From Thalassomonas haliotis (GTDB lineage: Bacteria; Pseudomonadota; Gammaproteobacteria; Enterobacterales; Alteromonadaceae): DNA of 64,000 bases. Positions 43,732 through 52,480 of this stretch are shown one piece after another. The stretch spans positions 2,046,001 through 2,110,000 of the forward strand of contig NZ_CP059693.1 of the NCBI RefSeq assembly GCF_028657945.1, read 5' to 3'. The notes beneath the pieces were generated by a model. That model was not told where the DNA came from. It saw nothing but the letters and a program-made list of their open reading frames with translations, and ran no database searches. A program made the position numbers and the translations under genes. Numbering within the stretch: the stretch's first letter is position 1; each line of letters starts with the position of its first letter.

Positions 43732-45801
43732 TTAAGTGCTATAAAACTTGTTACCTTTCAATTGGACTTTTTTGTATTCAAATACACGCTGTAGTATATG
43801 CCAATTTGGCCATTCTTCTTTTGGTACACCTTCAAGCATTTTGGCAATTCGTTTCTCAAAAGCTTGTTGTTTCTTGTATTCAGCAGATGCAGGGATTAAA
43901 TAACGTGATTTATCGTAAAGTGGTTGATAAGGGTATTCTTCCCCGTAGTTGAAAAAATCTATATCCAAATCATGTAAACGTATTTTTATACGCTCGATGA
44001 GCAAGGGCAGGGCCTTGTGCTGAAAATCATCGTATTTGAGAAGGGTGACTTTGCCTGAGCGTATATGCACTTTGATTAAGTTAATCTCATCTAGATCGCC
44101 GTAAAGTTGCACAGCACAGCCTACGTAGACACGGATTTCGGCGGGCATTTGATTAAGTAATTCACGATTAAAGGTATATGAGTGGCTGTCTGCTAATTTG
44201 CCGCAATTAAACTGCTGATATGCCAGGTTACAAGCGTCGGTAAGGGTTGCTGGTTTGCCCACTGAAAAGAGTAGGGCTTTGGCTTGTTCAATAGTGTCGG
44301 TGTAAGTTGTAAATAGTGCTTTGAGATCTCTTTGTAATCTTGCTGGTATGTGTGATTTTGCTTTGCGCTTTTCAAATAAACTTAAGGCAAAATAAACAAG
44401 TACCTGGATGCGGCGCTGTTGTTGGGCTTGTTGGTATTCATTTGGCTCAGCCTGGTTTTGCATTAGCTCAAAGGCTTTTTTGTGGCTGCCAACCAGGCGG
44501 CGAATAGGTTCGCTGCATTCAAATTCGTCGTTTGCCGGTATGCGGCCTAGCTCAAGGCAGTGTTGCCAAAAATCATTAAAGAGTTCGCTGTGTTTTTCAT
44601 AGAGGCTTTTGGTGAGTGCTTTGTTTTGATTGCTGGCTGCGGGACTTTGTGTTGCTCTGGTGGTGAGTTGCTGCCAGGGGAGCTGCTGGCTATTTGGTAA
44701 TGTTTGCCGGTTTAAATAAAATTCTTCTTCTAGGTTTTTGTCTTTGAATATTGCAAATATGCCTTGGCCTAAGGCTACTGTGTTTGTATTTAGTACTTGC
44801 TCTAGATAGGAGCGAAGTTCGGCTTGGCTATAGTACTTTTGAAAGGTGTTCCATTTGGTAATTATGCCATCTTTATAGCGGGTGAATTGTTCTTGCTTGG
44901 CCTCATTTGCCAGCATTACGGAGACCATGAGGATACGCTTGGTTAGTTCCCAGGCATTGGTTAATGTTGTTTGTCGCTCTTCTGGTATTTCAATTACATT
45001 TAAGACAAAACCTAAGTTAACAATATCGCTAGGTGTTTTTTCTCCTTCGGGTTTATGAACCGGATCCCAGCCGGTAACGTTGAGGCCGTGGGCTTCAAGT
45101 TCTTTGATGTCATCGCCTTTGCCGCAACCATAGTCGAAAATGCTGTGTTCTCCGGCTAAATAGCCATGGCGCGCTAGTTTTTGAAAGGGGGCGGATAGCC
45201 TATCGCGATTAATTGCGGTTAAATGCCGCTGTATGTCTTTGGTATTATTAGAAGTTGCTGTCTTGGGTGTTGCTGTTAGCGTTGCTAATGGTTTTAACCT
45301 TCCTGCATCATCCAACTGGTAACCCTTACGTTTTATTAGCCGGCGCCATTGCTGTTTAAAGCCTATGTTTTTGGTGTTTTGGTATAGGTTGATGGCTTCA
45401 CCTTCTGCTGTGATAGCTTGAAAGCTTTCGACTAATGGGTGGTTTGTTAATACTAAGGTTTCTTTGCGGTGTAGTATTGGTGGGTTTTCTGATTTCTCAT
45501 AGTTGGCGGTGCGGTATGTTTGCTCTTGCAAATCTATGGTGGTGCTGTGTTGTAGAGCTGGGTATGCGTAGCTGTCAAAGTCAGGGTAGTTGAGTAATGT
45601 TATTTTAAAATCACGTTTATAGAGTTTTATTAGGTTCCAGTTACTGCTGATCGTTAATGTGGAAATGGTGCTATTTATTAAGGTAATTATTTTTTCAGGT
45701 AGTATTGCTTCTATAGCCGACTTGTGAAGGTATATGGCTGTTGGTAAGTGTTTACCTTGCTTGATTGTTTTGATTAATTCCCTGTAGTGAACAAAATCCA
45801 T
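43732..45801 (-). CDS. DNA phosphorothioation-associated putative methyltransferase
   Basis: This 689-residue protein has a SAM-dependent methyltransferase motif (HSIFDYGCGKGDDI near 219-232, then GWDPVH) in its middle and is otherwise typical of the large methyltransferase-like proteins found beside dnd operons. Its substrate is not established. It lies 112 bases upstream of dndB on the same strand; the palindromes between suggest that dndB also has its own promoter. It diverges from the first effector module at 46012. Confidence 0.85.
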   Translation of the reverse strand: MDFVHYRELIKTIKQGKHLPTAIYLHKSAIEAILPEKIITLINSTISTLTISSNWNLIKLYKRDFKITLLNYPDFDSYAYPALQHSTTIDLQEQTYRTANYEKSENPPILHRKETLVLTNHPLVESFQAITAEGEAINLYQNTKNIGFKQQWRRLIKRKGYQLDDAGRLKPLATLTATPKTATSNNTKDIQRHLTAINRDRLSAPFQKLARHGYLAGEHSIFDYGCGKGDDIKELEAHGLNVTGWDPVHKPEGEKTPSDIVNLGFVLNVIEIPEERQTTLTNAWELTKRILMVSVMLANEAKQEQFTRYKDGIITKWNTFQKYYSQAELRSYLEQVLNTNTVALGQGIFAIFKDKNLEEEFYLNRQTLPNSQQLPWQQLTTRATQSPAASNQNKALTKSLYEKHSELFNDFWQHCLELGRIPANDEFECSEPIRRLVGSHKKAFELMQNQAEPNEYQQAQQQRRIQVLVYFALSLFEKRKAKSHIPARLQRDLKALFTTYTDTIEQAKALLFSVGKPATLTDACNLAYQQFNCGKLADSHSYTFNRELLNQMPAEIRVYVGCAVQLYGDLDEINLIKVHIRSGKVTLLKYDDFQHKALPLLIERIKIRLHDLDIDFFNYGEEYPYQPLYDKSRYLIPASAEYKKQQAFEKRIAKMLEGVPKEEWPNWHILQRVFEYKKVQLKGNKFYST

Positions 45802-45883
45802 GTTGTAACCATTAATGGTAAGTTATGAAAATACTCTAGCATGTTCATCTTGAATAATTAATATGTGTTATTGGCTGTTTTAT

Positions 45884-46011
45884 GGGTCTAAAGTGCAATG
45901 GTTTTGGCTGGTTCTAACTTTTCCTGTTAATAATGACCTGCTAGTATTTTAGGCTAACTAACGGATTAGCTTGCTTCAAAGCAGTAGCGCGCTGCACTAA
46001 AAGGATTTAGC
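45884..46011 (+). repeat. Conserved leader of effector module 1
   Basis: A 128-base block beginning GGGTCTAAAGTGCAATGG and running to the start codon recurs before effector 3 with the same length and few changes. Its last 74 bases also recur before effector 2. It includes a small stem (GCTAA..TTAGC) and the AAAAGGATTTAG ribosome binding site, so it is likely a shared promoter and 5' untranslated region. Confidence 0.8.
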
Positions 46012-47094
46012 ATGGCCAACGAAATCGATATTTGTATCAGCAGCAAAACCTGTTCATCCCTGCCTTGCCCGCCAGACCCACAAGCTGTAGAGGCTTTTTT
46101 ACAGGATAATCCACATATTAACGGGAATTTTATTCCTCAGGGTACACCCTATATTCTACGGCAGGGACAGATAGATGAAATACGTCCCTGGCAGGAGTTA
46201 AGGCCGGATTTAGTCAGTAACTTTAACCAGTTGAAAGCTTTGCCGGGTGAGACAAGGCGTAATATTGCAGCGCTTAATGAAACCTATGGTACGGAATTAT
46301 TGGTAGCGTTATCTGAGTTTCACCAAAATGAAATTGCGCCTATGGTGGCTGAGGTGAAGAAGTATCAGCAAGATAAGGTTATCCCCTTTTTGAAATCAGA
46401 TACCCATGGTTTGGCAGGTGCTGCAGCGACAGCACTGGAGAGTCGTTTAACGGGGTTTGCTAAAGCTTCAATTCAATATCAGCAAGCCTTAGATACGCTG
46501 CAGAAGGCATATCAGGCGAAAGTAAGGGGAATTGAACTGGTTAAACTGGAACAAGCGGCAACAAGCTTAAATAAAGAACTTAATGCCAAGTTCGGGGCTG
46601 AGCTTAATAAATATATGGGGAGCGCAAAAGCTGGCAGACGGGGGACTGTATGGTCAAACCCTGAGCGGGGAGTTAATCTTGCTAAGAGTGCTCGTAATGC
46701 TAAACCTATCGACTTGTCGTCCACCCGGTCATTTGCAGTAATTAAACGTTTTGAGAAAGTCGCGCGTAGAGGGGGCAAAGGTATTATTTTACTTGATGCC
46801 GGTATCAGAGCTGTTAACGTTTATGATGAATCTGAAGCAGGTAATGATTGGCAGCGCAGTACTGTGTTGGAAGTTACCGGGTTTGGTGCCAGTACGGCAG
46901 CTGGTGCTTTAGTTGGTACACATGTAGTTTCTGCAGCTTTAGGGGTTGCCATGCTTTCTACGCCGGTCGGTTGGTTTTTTGTGATTGGAGCTGGTCTGGC
47001 TGCGGGTTATAGTGCAGCTAAGTTAGGCGACTGGGCGGGTAAGCAAGTTGCCGGTTATGCCTACGATCAAAGCTCAAAATTAAATTGGTTTTAG
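46012..47094 (+). CDS. Putative pore-forming effector, paralogue 1 of 3
   Basis: The 360-residue protein has a Cys-rich N-terminus (ICISSKTCSSLPCPPDP), a long helical or coiled-coil middle (about 60-210) and a strongly hydrophobic Gly/Ala-rich C-terminus (about 285-345; TGFGASTAAGALVGTHVVSA). Such glycine-zipper membrane segments are typical of membrane-disrupting bacterial toxins. It lacks a signal peptide. A two-helix membrane protein gene follows 14 bases later, the expected position of an immunity gene. Delivery by type VI secretion or an Rhs-like route is inferred from the neighbourhood. The family is not one I can name. Confidence 0.55.
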   Translation: MANEIDICISSKTCSSLPCPPDPQAVEAFLQDNPHINGNFIPQGTPYILRQGQIDEIRPWQELRPDLVSNFNQLKALPGETRRNIAALNETYGTELLVALSEFHQNEIAPMVAEVKKYQQDKVIPFLKSDTHGLAGAAATALESRLTGFAKASIQYQQALDTLQKAYQAKVRGIELVKLEQAATSLNKELNAKFGAELNKYMGSAKAGRRGTVWSNPERGVNLAKSARNAKPIDLSSTRSFAVIKRFEKVARRGGKGIILLDAGIRAVNVYDESEAGNDWQRSTVLEVTGFGASTAAGALVGTHVVSAALGVAMLSTPVGWFFVIGAGLAAGYSAAKLGDWAGKQVAGYAYDQSSKLNWF

Positions 47095-47108
47095 CAGAAG
47101 GTGAAGAT

Positions 47109-47456
47109 GTGAACCTATATGATTACTTGATGATAGGCATTTTAGTATTCATTTTTATATTAGCTATTGCGTTGTTCTGCTTTAGTCGCATAACGGTTAA
47201 ACATATAGAAAATGAAATGGCTAAAGCCGGGAAATTACCGCCAGAGTGGGATAAAGGTATTGGCGCGAGATTACCGGCGTATGCTTTGATTATTTTATTT
47301 CCCAACATTAACCGGCATGCTTCGTTAGTTGATGTAGAGTCAACTAAGCGTTATGCCCGAAAAATAGATTGGTACCTGGCACTTTTTTTCGAACTCAGCT
47401 TTGTTACCTTAATTGTTATTATGGCTTTGGCATATTTCTTATACGGGCCTGAGTAA
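47109..47456 (+). CDS. Putative immunity membrane protein for effector 1
   Basis: This 115-residue protein has two transmembrane helices (about 6-27 and 89-110) around a basic loop containing the family motif ITVKHIENEMAKAGKLPPEW and DKGIGARL. The same pattern recurs after effectors 2 and 3. I chose the GTG at 47109, behind AGAAGG at 47096-47101, since no ATG fits; a TTG at 47085 would overlap the effector gene. An inner-membrane location suits protection against a pore former. Confidence 0.55.
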   Translation: MNLYDYLMIGILVFIFILAIALFCFSRITVKHIENEMAKAGKLPPEWDKGIGARLPAYALIILFPNINRHASLVDVESTKRYARKIDWYLALFFELSFVTLIVIMALAYFLYGPE

Positions 47457-47671
47457 GGATAAGTGAATGCTTTTGTATTTTATTATTTCTTTGGGTCAGA
47501 GTCGCGAATGCCTGCAGTGGTCAATAAGATGTGTGGTCGGGCTTGTTATAGCTTCTTATATTTCCCCTATGGGGTACTATCGCGTCTTTTTGAATGTTGA
47601 TTGAAATCCACATTTCCTTTATATTCCACCCTGTAAATCAGGAAGAAGCATAAATAAGGAAATCCATTCAC

Positions 47672-48010
47672 ATGTTAAACCTATTAGTTACCGGCTCCGA
47701 TTTGAAAAGGATGCGTCTTAGCCGTAATTACACCACAGCGGAAATGGCAGAAAAACTCGGCGTCAGCCGTATCACTTACGAAAGATATGAGTCAGGAGAA
47801 AGTCGTATTTCCTGGAATGCCGGATTGAACCTGACAATGTGGTGTGGCTATGATGTCACGGCATTTCTGAAACAAATGGAAAAGCTCAAACTGGAATTTT
47901 CTCAATACAAGGAACAAAATGATGAAACTACACCCAACGCAAGCAGGGCAAGCGCAAAGAAAAATCACCTTCGCCAAACAGCAAAAAACGTTAACCCTGA
48001 CAACAGCTGA
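47672..48010 (+). CDS. XRE-type helix-turn-helix regulator
   Basis: The 112-residue protein has an XRE/Cro-CI helix-turn-helix at about 8-50 (LKRMRLSRNYTTAEMAEKLG, then SRITYERYESGESRISW) and a charged C-terminal tail. The gene overlaps the double-glycine peptide gene, so the two are probably co-transcribed and the regulator may control that small operon. Ribosome binding site AAGGAAA lies just upstream. Confidence 0.75.
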   Translation: MLNLLVTGSDLKRMRLSRNYTTAEMAEKLGVSRITYERYESGESRISWNAGLNLTMWCGYDVTAFLKQMEKLKLEFSQYKEQNDETTPNASRASAKKNHLRQTAKNVNPDNS

Positions 48011-48134
48011 ACTTAATACTATTGTCGGTGGTAGTGGTGGGCATACCGGGGTACACCCCAAAGCTGCAGCGTTTGTCTTACCGGCGGCAGATACCCTTAC
48101 CCCATTGAATACAGAAGAAGACAAGCAACCTTAG
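47919..48134 (+). CDS. Small peptide with double-glycine leader (candidate bacteriocin/RiPP precursor)
   Basis: The 71-residue peptide contains LTLTTAELNTIVGG ending near residue 38, the hydrophobic-spaced ELxxIxGG pattern of double-glycine leaders cut by C39-type peptidases. The remainder after the GG is a 33-residue Ser/Gly/Ala/Pro-containing core without Cys. It overlaps the XRE gene out of frame and precedes a membrane protein gene by 33 bases. No peptidase, ABC exporter or modifying enzyme is in the window. AAGGA lies before the ATG pair at 47919/47922. Confidence 0.5.
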   Translation: MMKLHPTQAGQAQRKITFAKQQKTLTLTTAELNTIVGGSGGHTGVHPKAAAFVLPAADTLTPLNTEEDKQP

Positions 48135-48167
48135 CCGGTAATTTGTCAAACAAGGGACAGATTTTAC

Positions 48168-48797
48168 ATGGTTAAGTTGTTTCAATTAGCTTTTATATTT
48201 GCTGGTGTAGCGTATGGGATAGCAAGCCAGAATCCATATCATATTTCAATTCTGATAAATATTTCGTTAGTGCTGATCATGCTGATGAACCGTGACAATG
48301 TTAACGTTGTGCATCTATGTGGGGCGCTATTAGCTGTTTATTTAATAGAGTTTGTATTATTTGAATTTTTCATTGTCACCGAGAGTGAAACACTCGGGCC
48401 TATGTGGGTTAACACGATAATATTCGCCACACACCTGTTTATAGATTTGCTGCTGTTCTTCCTGCTGATATTTCGCGCGGGGTTCACCAGGGCCAGGTTA
48501 CAGGCACAAGGAAAATCATTTGATCATATATACAAATACAATGCGGAACTGGCCCTTACCAGTTTAATCACTGTTTTTATGGTATTTGACCTGCTGGCAC
48601 TGGGTGAGAATCTTTTAAGACACCTCTCTTACTTTGGGCTAACGGGAGTAGTGGTTGATTTCTGCTCTGGCTTGAATTGGGTGTTTTATCAATACAAAAC
48701 AATCAAGTTTGTATTACTGGGGTTAACCTTTTTGCTGGTGTGGCTTATGGCGACAGGGTACGGACAAAGCGAGTATCAAGACCCGGACACCGCCTGA
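48168..48797 (+). CDS. Multi-pass membrane protein next to the double-glycine peptide
   Basis: The 209-residue protein has about six hydrophobic segments (near 3-20, 26-40, 49-71, 79-104, 127-150 and 178-195). No transporter motif is seen. It sits 33 bases after the small peptide gene with AAGGGACAG upstream, so it may be an immunity or export partner of the peptide. It ends before a terminator hairpin. Confidence 0.5.
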   Translation: MVKLFQLAFIFAGVAYGIASQNPYHISILINISLVLIMLMNRDNVNVVHLCGALLAVYLIEFVLFEFFIVTESETLGPMWVNTIIFATHLFIDLLLFFLLIFRAGFTRARLQAQGKSFDHIYKYNAELALTSLITVFMVFDLLALGENLLRHLSYFGLTGVVVDFCSGLNWVFYQYKTIKFVLLGLTFLLVWLMATGYGQSEYQDPDTA

Positions 48798-48825
48798 GCT
48801 AATACCAGAGTATTGAAAGCTAATG

Positions 48826-48874
48826 AAGGGAAGTTTGATAGAGATATGATAAATCTAATCAACTTCCCTTTTTT
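48826..48874 (+). terminator. Terminator after the membrane protein gene
   Basis: AAGGGAAGTTTGAT pairs with ATCAACTTCCCTT (one bulge) and is followed by a T-run to 48874. Confidence 0.7.
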
Positions 48875-49020
48875 ATGCGTGTGTTTGATATCGAGACATT
48901 TGTTATTGTCGCACAGACTTGGTGCCATCATCTTTGAACGCTGGCCTTACAGGGTTTAGGAAGGAGGCGAAAAACCTAAACCCTGTTTGTTACCATACTC
49001 AGGCGGTGAGGCAGCCGCCG

Positions 49021-49587
49021 TTAATGCTTCGTTATCGTGTCTTTACGGGGGGGCGTATACGATAAGTAAGCAAGATATTCTTTACTGCCTATCCTGGCTC
49101 GGTCTGCCAGCTTTTTTGCTACTGTGGATCGCTGCATGCCTTTAGGCCGCCAAACGGGTTCCTCTTCTCCTACCTGCGTTTTAAGTGCATACCCCAGTTC
49201 AGTTAGGTTGTTATAAATCTCCGCTTCGAGATCTCCTGGAAAATAAAAACGGACCTCGCTTGGGCGGAATACATCATGATCAAAAATGAAACCCTGTAGT
49301 GTTTTTTTGAGTGTGCCGGGTACAGAGATGCCAAGACCTAGCGAATGATAGATACAGGCTCTGATCTCCGCTAGCGCCTGAGTACCTATTATTACGCCAT
49401 GGATACCGGCACTATTTAAAATTTGCTCAATGGTTAGGCGCTCTCCCCGGGGCTGTTGTTCCTGCTCTTTTAGCTTATGGCGAACTAATGCCGCTAATTT
49501 ATCGAGCAGTATGTCGTTATCGTCCAATTTTTTTAAATCTCTGGTTGCTGAAAACTGACTACATACTAGCTCCGGTATTAATTCCAA
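49021..49587 (-). CDS. Putative DNA-binding protein, divergent paralogue A
   Basis: The 188-residue protein shares its layout and many residues with the plus-strand protein at 49709-50185: RLTIEQILNSAGIHG, an ALAEIRACIYHSLGL helix, a block with VFRPSEVRFYF and a final ADRARIG-type segment. The TIEQIL..SGI block resembles a helix-turn-helix, so a regulator is plausible. The family is not recognised. It is transcribed away from its paralogue, across an intergenic inverted repeat. Confidence 0.5.
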   Translation of the reverse strand: MELIPELVCSQFSATRDLKKLDDNDILLDKLAALVRHKLKEQEQQPRGERLTIEQILNSAGIHGVIIGTQALAEIRACIYHSLGLGISVPGTLKKTLQGFIFDHDVFRPSEVRFYFPGDLEAEIYNNLTELGYALKTQVGEEEPVWRPKGMQRSTVAKKLADRARIGSKEYLAYLSYTPPRKDTITKH

Positions 49588-49600
49588 ACTTTACAGATGT

Positions 49601-49632
49601 TTAGCATTAATCCAAAAATCAATTAATGCTAA
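49601..49632. promoter_or_regulatory. Perfect inverted repeat between the divergent paralogues
   Basis: TTAGCATTAAT (49601-49611) and its exact complement ATTAATGCTAA (49622-49632) are separated by 10 bases, so the arms are 21 bases apart centre to centre, two helical turns. It sits in the 121-base gap between divergent genes and is a strong operator candidate. Confidence 0.65.
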
Positions 49633-49708
49633 TTCTTTGATCAGGTTGGTTTGAATACCGGCGATATACTTGTGGAAATTTTTAACCGGACATAACAGCA
49701 GGGCAGCA

Positions 49709-50185
49709 ATGCACCCGGACGCATATAAGGAAAAACTACTAACTGCCGCGCTGGTTAGGATAGTGAATAATAGGAAAGGTGAGGGAATATCGATAGAGCA
49801 GATTCTCAATGAGTCAGGGATAAGCCGTACGTCTGTGATCAGTGTTTATGACATGGTGGAGGTACGGGCCTTGGTGCTCTATGCGCTGGATATTGATCGT
49901 TGTGATACACAATTGCGGGAAGTAATAATCTATTTCATCGCTAAGTATCCGGTCTTCAGGTGGTCAGAACTTAGATATCAGATCAGTGATCCTGAAAAGG
50001 CCATAGAGGCAATATTACATGAACTTAAGTATGTGAGCCTGTTACTTGAGATTGACGGGAAAATGGAGTTTGTGTGTGCTTCCAGGTGGATAACTATCAG
50101 GACAGCCAGGAAGCAATTAGCACATCGGGACAGGGTTGGCGATACAGCCTTCTATGAATTTTTGAATTATAAAACACAGAGGTAA
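49709..50185 (+). CDS. Putative DNA-binding protein, divergent paralogue B
   Basis: This 158-residue protein is the counterpart of the minus-strand gene at 49021-49587: GISIEQILNESGISRTSVIS, a VEVRALVLYALDI helix, VFRWSELRYQISDPEKAIEA and an AHRDRVGDTAFYEFLNY end. The ATG at 49709 is preferred over a TTG at 49670. A 72-residue protein gene follows 3 bases later. Regulation of its own divergent region is inferred from the inverted repeat. Confidence 0.5.
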   Translation: MHPDAYKEKLLTAALVRIVNNRKGEGISIEQILNESGISRTSVISVYDMVEVRALVLYALDIDRCDTQLREVIIYFIAKYPVFRWSELRYQISDPEKAIEAILHELKYVSLLLEIDGKMEFVCASRWITIRTARKQLAHRDRVGDTAFYEFLNYKTQR

Positions 50186-50188
50186 AAA

Positions 50189-50407
50189 ATGGATATGTTA
50201 TATAACCCGACTGTTGCGGCTATTTACGGATTATCGACGGTGCATGACTCCGCATTATTACAGATAAGCAGAGCTAAAGATCCGGTAAAGAAAGCCAATT
50301 TAGAGCTTCAAGAGGCGCGGATAATGTCTTGCTTCCTTGAGCTGTTAGGGTCGTTATCTGAAAAAGAGCAGAAAGAAGTTTTAAATTCGGTAAGGGTTAA
50401 TTTGTGA
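50189..50407 (+). CDS. Small helical hypothetical protein
   Basis: The 72-residue protein is predicted helical and charged (DPVKKANLELQEARIMSCFL, then SEKEQKEVLNSV). Its start is 3 bases after the stop of the preceding gene, with AGAGGTAAAAA upstream, so it is part of that operon. No domain is recognised. Confidence 0.5.
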   Translation: MDMLYNPTVAAIYGLSTVHDSALLQISRAKDPVKKANLELQEARIMSCFLELLGSLSEKEQKEVLNSVRVNL

Positions 50408-50457
50408 TCAAGTAGTGTTAAAGTGGACAGTAGATACCGGTGCGGCATTACCGGTGG

Positions 50458-50482
50458 CAGGGGTTACTTAACCCCTGTTTTC
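50458..50482 (+). terminator. Terminator of the small regulatory operon
   Basis: CAGGGGTTA (50458-50466) and TAACCCCTG (50469-50477) form a perfect 9-bp stem followed by TTTTCCTTT. Confidence 0.75.
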
Positions 50483-50544
50483 CTTTAGCCATTGCCTTTA
50501 AGGCAAGCACCTTCAACAAATGTACTTTCACTCATCATTATGTA

Positions 50545-50617
50545 CTGCTAGTATTTTAGGCTAACTAACGGATTAGCTTGCTTCAAAGCAGTAGCGCTTG
50601 CTCTAAAAGGATTTAGT
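50545..50617 (+). repeat. Conserved leader of effector module 2
   Basis: These 73 bases match the last 74 bases of the leader before effector 1 and effector 3 (CTGCTAGTATTTTAGGCTAA and on) with a few changes near the ribosome binding site. The left part of the longer block is missing here. Confidence 0.75.
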
Positions 50618-51700
50618 ATGGCCAGCGAAATCGATATTTGTATCAGCAGCAAAACCTGTTCATCCCTGCCTTGCCCGCCAGACCCACAAGCTGTAGAGGC
50701 TTTTTTACAGGATAACCCGCATATTAGCGGGAATTTTATTCCGCAGGGCACGCCTTATATTTTACGACAGGGACAGATAGATAAAACACGTCCCTGGCAG
50801 GAGTTAAGGCCTGATTTAGTCAGCAGTTTTAACCAGTTGAAAGCTTTACCTGGTGAGTCCAGGCGTAATATTGCCGCGCTTAATGAAACCTATGGTATGG
50901 AATTACTGATGGCGTTATCAGAATTTCACCAGAATGAGATAGCACCTATGGTGGCCGAGGTAAAAAAATACCAGCAAGAATCAGTTATTCCCTTTTTAAA
51001 GTCAGACAGCCATGGTTTGGCAGGTGCTGCGGCTACCGCTATGGAGAGTCGTTTTATGGGCTTTGCCAAAGCTTCGGTGAAATATCAGCAGGCATTAGAA
51101 AAATTAAATGCAGCCTATAAGGGTAAAGTCAGAGGGATTGAGCTGGTGAAGTTGGAGCAAACAGTTACAAGCTTGAACCGCGATCTTAATATTAAATTTG
51201 AGACTGAGCTTAATAAGTATATGGGCAATGCTAAAGCCAGTAGACGAGGTACCGTTTGGTCAAATTCTGAGCGGGCAAAGCATTTAGCGAAAAGTGCCAG
51301 AACAACGCAGCCTATAGATTTATCATCAACCCGGTCATTTGAGTTGGTTAAACGTTTTGAGAAGTTGGCGAATTTCTCCGGTAAAAATCTGATTATTCTC
51401 GATGCAGGTTTTAGAGGTATTGATGTTTTTAAAGATTTTGCTGCCGGAGAAGACTGGCAGCGTAGTGCGGTGATGCAAACTACAGGGTTTGGGTTTGGTA
51501 CTGCGGCCGGGGTAGCCGCCGGAACTGCGATAACTAAAGCTGCTATTGGCATTACCTTACTTGGGACTCCCTTGGGCTGGTTTTTTGTTCTTGGGGTGGG
51601 TTTAGCTGTTGGTTTTGGCGTGGCCAAAATTGTTGATACATTAAGTCAAGGCATTGCTGGAGGGATATATGACTTCAGCAGTAATTTCAGAGGTTTCTAA
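50618..51700 (+). CDS. Putative pore-forming effector, paralogue 2 of 3
   Basis: The 360-residue protein is nearly identical to paralogue 1 over the first 75 residues and similar throughout the helical middle. It differs most after residue 270, where the hydrophobic Gly/Ala-rich segment reads FGFGTAAGVAAGTAITKAAI and then FVLGVGLAVGFGVAKI. No signal peptide. An immunity-like gene follows after 13 bases. Divergence at the C-terminus beside a constant N-terminus is the pattern of toxins under diversifying selection. Confidence 0.55.
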   Translation: MASEIDICISSKTCSSLPCPPDPQAVEAFLQDNPHISGNFIPQGTPYILRQGQIDKTRPWQELRPDLVSSFNQLKALPGESRRNIAALNETYGMELLMALSEFHQNEIAPMVAEVKKYQQESVIPFLKSDSHGLAGAAATAMESRFMGFAKASVKYQQALEKLNAAYKGKVRGIELVKLEQTVTSLNRDLNIKFETELNKYMGNAKASRRGTVWSNSERAKHLAKSARTTQPIDLSSTRSFELVKRFEKLANFSGKNLIILDAGFRGIDVFKDFAAGEDWQRSAVMQTTGFGFGTAAGVAAGTAITKAAIGITLLGTPLGWFFVLGVGLAVGFGVAKIVDTLSQGIAGGIYDFSSNFRGF

Positions 51701-51713
51701 ATAAAGAAGGCTT

Positions 51714-52064
51714 ATGTTTGAGTTAACAAATAAAGATTGCCTGCTCTTGCTTGGCGGTATCTTCGTTCTAATTTGGGCTATTTCTATATTTTGCTTTGGC
51801 AGAATAACGGTCAATCATATAGAGCGAGAAATGGAGAAAGAAGGTAAGTTACCGCCAGAATGGGACAAAGGAATTGGGGGGAGGTTAAGCCCTTATGCCA
51901 TGGCTATTGTCGCGAAAAAAGCTGCCCGTGTTTCTATCGTGGATGACGAAGCAATAAGAAGGCATGCACGTAAGAAAGATTGGTATTTGGCAGTTCTTTA
52001 TCTTGCATCTTTTATTGCTTGTCTGATCGTTGCCTGTGTTTATTATTATTTGTATGGACCGTGA
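51714..52064 (+). CDS. Putative immunity membrane protein for effector 2
   Basis: The 116-residue protein has two transmembrane helices (about 11-29 and 92-112), with the shared loop motif RITVNHIEREMEKEGKLPPE and DKGIGGRL. The ATG has AAGAAGG upstream. It is homologous to the proteins at 47109 and 55193. Protective function is inferred. Confidence 0.55.
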   Translation: MFELTNKDCLLLLGGIFVLIWAISIFCFGRITVNHIEREMEKEGKLPPEWDKGIGGRLSPYAMAIVAKKAARVSIVDDEAIRRHARKKDWYLAVLYLASFIACLIVACVYYYLYGP

Positions 52065-52175
52065 TCATTACCTCTAAGACAGGCGTGCTAAAGACTAGCG
52101 ATTTAGTGATGTTTCCGGAGTTACCGGGTCTGGTGCATCTTCAACTTTGAGTGGTCAATAAACCTAAGGTTAAGC

Positions 52176-52480
52176 ATGGAAATAACTGTAGAGCATTGGT
52201 TTGCTTTAGCTATAGTCATATTCTTTGCATTATGGGGAATAGCAATATTTTGTTTTGAACGGATATCCGTTAAACATATTGAGAATGAAATGGCTAAGGC
52301 AAACTTCCATCTGGATGGGATAAAGGTATAGGTGCCAGGTTGGCGGCATATTCGAGTGTGATCTTATTTCCTAATATAAACAGGCATGCTTCTTTGATTG
52401 ATGATTGGAAGTGGCATAGAACTAGTCTTGGTGAACAAGAAACTATGTTTGTTATTAAACCAATAGCTGAAAATATCTGA
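52176..52480 (+). pseudogene. Frameshifted immunity-like gene
   Basis: Starting at the ATG of 52176 the frame gives a first helix and RISVKHIENEMAKA like the other immunity proteins, then breaks near 52300. In the next frame KLPSGWDKGIGARLAAYSSV and FPNINRHASLIDD continue the match, as in the copy at 47109, before an unrelated end at 52480. The second helix is lost. Confidence 0.7.

Larger units (their letters stand above)
25677..45801. other. AT-rich DNA phosphorothioation defence island
   Basis: Two convergent operons occupy this interval: plus strand dptF-dptG-dptH with four further genes, and minus strand methyltransferase-dndB-dndC-dndD-dndE. Base composition is visibly more A/T-rich than the left flank, which suggests horizontal acquisition. 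No integrase, transposase or direct-repeat attachment site was found at either edge. Confidence 0.8.
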
